From positions 682,001-746,000 of the forward strand of contig NZ_CP043908.1 of the NCBI RefSeq assembly GCF_008630935.1: a stretch of DNA of 64,000 nucleotides. Reading direction: 5' to 3'. The notes under the pieces are model-generated. The model made no database searches, had not been told where the DNA came from, and was given only the letters and a program-made list of their open reading frames with translations. Positions 63,129 through 64,000 of the stretch are shown in pieces; position 1 is the stretch's first letter; every line of letters starts with the position of its first letter. This stretch comes from Thermodesulfobacterium sp. TA1 (GTDB lineage Bacteria; Desulfobacterota; Thermodesulfobacteria; Thermodesulfobacteriales; Thermodesulfobacteriaceae). Made by a program: the position numbers and the translations under genes.

Positions 63129-63962
63129 ATGAAAGTCCTTAAAATTTTATGTGTTTTATTAATTTTTATTTTTTTGGGAAATAATAAAGTCTTAGCCCTT
63201 AATCTTGTGGTTTCAAACTCAGCTTTAGAAAAAATCGTAAAAGAAATAGTTTCTACCAAGCATCAAGTTATTACCTTACAATCTGAAAACAAAGATTTTC
63301 ATAGTTTTGAGCCTACTCCTTCTCAATGGAACTTTATTAGAAGGGCAGACTTGGTGATTATCGTAGGTACAGAACATTGGGCTATGAAAACCTATCAAAT
63401 AAGGGCTAATAAACCTTTACTAACTTTAGCGCAAGGACAAACCAGGTTTAAAGACCCGCATTTGTGGTTTGATTTAAGCAGGGTTAAGGCGCTCGTTTCA
63501 AATTTGGTTAATTTTTTAGAGACAAGAGACCCTTTTAACCGAGATTTTTATCATGAAAGGTTGCAGCTGTTTTTGCACAATCTTGTTAAATTAGAAGAAA
63601 AGGCTAAAAGCTTAAGAAATTGCAGGTATAAAGAGGTCTATATTTTAGGACATCCTGTGTTTGGATATCTATTAGAGCCTTACGGAATAAAAGAAAAAAC
63701 CCTTATTAAGGGACATCACAAAGAAGGGGAGCCTAGCGTAAAACTTCTTACAGAGATATTACAAAATGTAGAAAAAAGGCATCCTAAGGTTGTTTTTTTA
63801 ACCGACCCGGAGTTTGAACGCTATGTTTCTTGGTTTAAAAATAAAGGAGTAGAGGTGATAAAACTTTGGTCTGGAGGAACCTATAGGTTTCAAGGTAGCT
63901 TTATAGAACTTTTAGACTATAATCTAAGTTGGTTTAGTTATGCCTTAGGCTGTGGAAAATAA
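63129..63962 (+). CDS. Metal ABC transporter binding protein, ZnuA-like
   Basis: A 277-residue exported protein with a signal peptide (residues 1-23). It has the cluster A-I binding-protein fold: HSFEPTPSQWNFIRRADLVI, then TEHW, then DPHLWFDLSRVKALV and LGHPVFGYLLEPYGI hold the His and Asp ligands for zinc or manganese. The acidic His-rich loop of zinc-specific ZnuA is short or absent. It begins a transporter unit: a ribosome site and TTG at 63981 open the next gene. The metal is not certain. Confidence 0.85.
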   Translation: MKVLKILCVLLIFIFLGNNKVLALNLVVSNSALEKIVKEIVSTKHQVITLQSENKDFHSFEPTPSQWNFIRRADLVIIVGTEHWAMKTYQIRANKPLLTLAQGQTRFKDPHLWFDLSRVKALVSNLVNFLETRDPFNRDFYHERLQLFLHNLVKLEEKAKSLRNCRYKEVYILGHPVFGYLLEPYGIKEKTLIKGHHKEGEPSVKLLTEILQNVEKRHPKVVFLTDPEFERYVSWFKNKGVEVIKLWSGGTYRFQGSFIELLDYNLSWFSYALGCGK

Positions 63963-63980
63963 GACATCAGGAGGTAAAGG

Positions 63981-64000
63981 TTGTCTCTAAAACTCAAGTT
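63981..64000 (+). CDS. Start of next gene, partial
   Basis: GGAGG followed six bases later by TTG at 63981 opens the frame (M)SLKLK and runs off the window. By position it would be the ATP-binding subunit of the metal transporter. Only seven codons are visible, so this is a guess. Confidence 0.35.

Overview
The window looks like part of a chromosome from an AT-rich, thermophilic, anaerobic bacterium of the Thermodesulfobacteriota, most likely Thermodesulfobacterium or a close relative. This is inferred from gene content, not from a database search: several sigma-54 activators, a split archaeal-type glutamate synthase, a sulfide-type Thi4 thiazole synthase, a tungsten aldehyde:ferredoxin oxidoreductase locus, an Mpl ligase, heme-motif sensors, and a tmRNA whose tag reads ANEYSYALAA. 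Genes are tightly packed, often with overlapping stop and start codons. Structured RNAs stand out as GC-rich islands.

Layout. (1) 1-6.0 kb is an accessory region: a partial unknown gene, three decayed or miniature copies of one IS256-like element, an AbiEii-type nucleotidyltransferase toxin with an overlapping small partner, a membrane protein, and a GGDEF protein whose N-terminus is built from a mini-element. (2) 6.1-7.3 kb holds tmRNA, a small acidic protein and tRNA-Leu. (3) 7.4-14.6 kb (+) is a tight run: recN, a PP-loop tRNA-thiolation-like enzyme, a SAM hydrolase family protein, mpl, and an NtrB/NtrC-like pair. Thi4 follows. (4) 15.5-25.4 kb (-) is ileS, lspA, a 629-aa membrane-anchored unknown, a pabB-pabC fusion, an isopropylmalate-dehydrogenase-family gene and uvrC. 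(5) 25.5-31 kb (+) is a CxxCH sensor kinase, a sigma-54 regulator, a predicted sigma-54 promoter with an upstream dyad, a YeiH-family transporter and a 56-aa membrane peptide. (6) 31-41.4 kb is a nitrogen-assimilation block: glutamate synthase in three polypeptides, a degenerate sigma-54 ATPase, glnA, a NifA-like activator, then glnB and an ammonium transporter in a likely transferred island ending in an integrase relic beside tRNA-Asp. (7) 41.8-47.4 kb (+) is a housekeeping run: pgi, hemB, rlpA, rnc, a DUF1284 gene and era. (8) 47.4-54 kb (-) holds a chemoreceptor and the tungsten-enzyme locus (aor, radical SAM maturase, MoaD-like, ThiF/MoeB-like, Fur). (9) 54.3-57.3 kb has tRNA-Glu, a GC-rich structured RNA candidate that folds as a 6S-like rod, a lipoprotein and a large exported protein. 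(10) 57.4-61.8 kb is a P-type ATPase and a ChrA transporter flanked by transposase relics, with a relic of the toxin-partner locus between them. (11) 61.8-64 kb is a coiled-coil repeat protein with a nuclease-like C-terminus and a zinc/manganese-type binding protein.

How the parts fit. The nitrogen block has its own sigma-54 logic: good sigma-54 promoters precede glnA and glnB, dyads lie upstream, and a NifA-like activator sits between. No nif genes are visible. The heme-motif kinase and regulator sit directly before the YeiH-family gene, and a sigma-54 promoter lies between them, which suggests a redox-controlled transport unit. The edges of the accessory regions are repeatedly marked by remains of one IS family.
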